From contig VFHG01000054.1 in assembly GCA_009392075.1 (NCBI GenBank), forward strand, positions 1 to 6,680: a stretch of DNA of 6,680 bases, given 5' to 3'. The position numbers and the translations under genes are program-made. Below the pieces are notes generated by a model. The model was not told the DNA's origin, ran no database searches, and was given only the letters and a program-made list of their open reading frames with translations. Positions 5,784 to 6,680 of this stretch are shown piece after piece. The DNA is from SAR202 cluster bacterium. GTDB lineage: Bacteria > Chloroflexota > Dehalococcoidia > UBA3495. Numbering within the stretch: the first letter of the stretch is position 1; each line of letters starts with the position of its first letter.

Positions 5784-6533
5784 ATGATACCGTTTCGTTT
5801 GGCCGTCTTCGACATGGCGGGGACCACGGTCACGGACAGGAATGAGGTGAGATCCATTTTTATCCAGGCTGGGCAAAATACCGGCCTGGAATTTACCCCG
5901 GAACAGTACCAGCCGTTACGGGGCCTGTCGAAACGTGAAGTGTTCGTACGGCTCTGGACCGATCAGTCGCGACATCAATCCATCGATTTGCCGTCTCGGA
6001 TTGAGGCGTCGTTCGCGGAATTTCGCCGGATTCTGGAAGAGTATTATCGGACTGTTCCAGTCGTGCCAACGGAAGGCTGTCTGGAATGCTTCGGGTGGTT
6101 ACGGCGCCAGGGGATCTCCATCGGATTAACAACGGGTTTTTATCGCGAGGTGACGAATATCATCCTTCGCAGGCTGGAATGGGATCAAGGTTTGGATTCG
6201 CGGTACGTAGGGACGCCTGATACATTTATTCAAGCTTCCGTTACGAGTGACGAAGTCGCGAATGGCCGACCCGCACCGGACATGATCCGGCGAATCATGG
6301 CGGCGACAGGTATCGAAGACCCTCGCAGTGTGATCAAAATCGGTGATACGCCCGTAGATCTCGAGGAGGGCCGAAACGCTGGTTGCGGGCTGACGCTCGC
6401 GGTTACCAACGGTTCGAACACAATCGAGCAGCTACAGGCGTGCTCTAATGATGGGCTGCTCAGTTCATTGCTCGAATTGAAGGAATGTTTGCAGGAGAAT
6501 TCGACCGAGAGGCATCGTGGCCTCGGCAAATAG
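5784..6533 (+). CDS. Phosphonatase-like HAD-superfamily hydrolase, 249 aa
   Basis: This HAD hydrolase resembles phosphonoacetaldehyde hydrolase (PhnX) and belongs to the PhnX-like group described by TIGR03351. The start is taken as ATG 5784, seven bases after GGTGAT (5771-5776), which matches the 16S anti-Shine-Dalgarno; the GTG at 5772 lies inside that site. Motif I is DMAGTT with nucleophile Asp10; the DxAGT form replaces the usual DxD, as in phosphonatases. Motif II is TTGF with Thr116 or Thr117. The usual motif III lysine is replaced by Arg162 in GRPAPDMI, and motif IV is GDTPVDLEEG (187-196). In the helical cap (about 20-95), GLSK (47-50) aligns with the GLLK of PhnX, so Lys50 sits where the Schiff-base lysine should be; the PhnX histidine three residues later is Val53 here. 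A phosphonate or phosphoester substrate is inferred. No phosphonate transport or transaminase gene is in the window. Confidence 0.88.
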   Translation: MIPFRLAVFDMAGTTVTDRNEVRSIFIQAGQNTGLEFTPEQYQPLRGLSKREVFVRLWTDQSRHQSIDLPSRIEASFAEFRRILEEYYRTVPVVPTEGCLECFGWLRRQGISIGLTTGFYREVTNIILRRLEWDQGLDSRYVGTPDTFIQASVTSDEVANGRPAPDMIRRIMAATGIEDPRSVIKIGDTPVDLEEGRNAGCGLTLAVTNGSNTIEQLQACSNDGLLSSLLELKECLQENSTERHRGLGK

Positions 6534-6553
6534 CCCTGGACCAACTTACCCTT

Positions 6554-6640
6554 CTACGTTTCAGGTTCGCGCTCGTAGGAGCGCATATTCAGGTGAGAAT
6601 GCTCGACCATCTCCTCCATCCTGGGCAAGGCTTTCTGCAG
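6554..6640 (-). pseudogene. Orphan C-terminus-like reading frame
   Basis: On the minus strand, 28 sense codons run from just after a TGA (complement of 6641-6643) to a TAG (complement of 6554-6556). The text includes MVEHSHLNMRSYERE, which reads like a natural charged C-terminus. All three minus frames have stops in the 40 or so bases at the window edge, so no intact gene can feed it unless there are frameshifts. An internal ATG at 6619 would give 21 residues without a ribosome site. It may be a gene remnant or chance; no family is recognised. Confidence 0.2.
6569..6584. terminator. Perfect 6-bp hairpin downstream of the HAD gene
   Basis: GCGCTC and GAGCGC form a perfect stem around a GTAG loop, 35 nt past the HAD stop codon. 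The sequence after it (ATATTC) is AT-rich but has no real T-run, so this is a weak candidate for transcription termination of the HAD gene. It also lies within the orphan antisense frame. Confidence 0.3.
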
Positions 6641-6680
6641 TCAATTTAGGAATGGGAATCTAAAGTGTCTATTGGAGGGA

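Overview
The window carries six well-supported bacterial protein genes, all metabolic enzymes or small soluble proteins. Structural RNA genes, CRISPR arrays, transposase genes and phage genes were not seen. Base composition is moderate. The genes use ATG and, in one case, TTG starts with recognisable Shine-Dalgarno sequences. A luciferase-like (F420/FMN type) oxidoreductase beside GMC, SDR and alpha/beta-hydrolase genes resembles gene content I associate with environmental Chloroflexota (SAR202-like) or similar uncultured heterotrophs. That is a weak inference from gene families; no marker gene is present.

Layout. 1-392 is an AT-richer leader without a convincing gene. 393-3920 holds three plus-strand genes: an alpha/beta hydrolase (393-1292), a GMC-family FAD oxidoreductase (1359-2891) and an LLM-class oxidoreductase with a TTG start (3006-3920). 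The gaps of 66 and 114 nt are compatible with one transcription unit but not tight. 3921-4271 separates convergent genes and contains an inverted repeat made of 9-bp-periodic motifs. 4272-5428 holds two minus-strand genes: a small 84-residue protein (5174-5428) upstream of a classical SDR (4272-5021). 5429-5783 is a divergent intergenic region with a GC-rich hairpin, a candidate minus-strand promoter and a possible 34-residue membrane peptide (5582-5686). 5784-6533 encodes a phosphonatase-like HAD hydrolase. 6534-6680 contains a hairpin and a short orphan antisense reading frame.

How the genes could work together. The hydrolase, GMC enzyme and LLM enzyme could hydrolyse an ester or similar bond, oxidise the freed alcohol and carry out a further flavin- or F420-linked redox step on an organic substrate. 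The SDR adds an NAD(H)-linked alcohol/ketone activity on the opposite strand. No substrate can be read from the sequence. The HAD gene seems a separate unit and may act on a phosphonate- or phosphate-containing compound. I see no defence system or strikingly new multi-gene system. The best leads are the 9-bp-periodic inverted repeat, the possible membrane peptide, and the HAD protein, which keeps the phosphonatase Schiff-base lysine position but not the nearby histidine.
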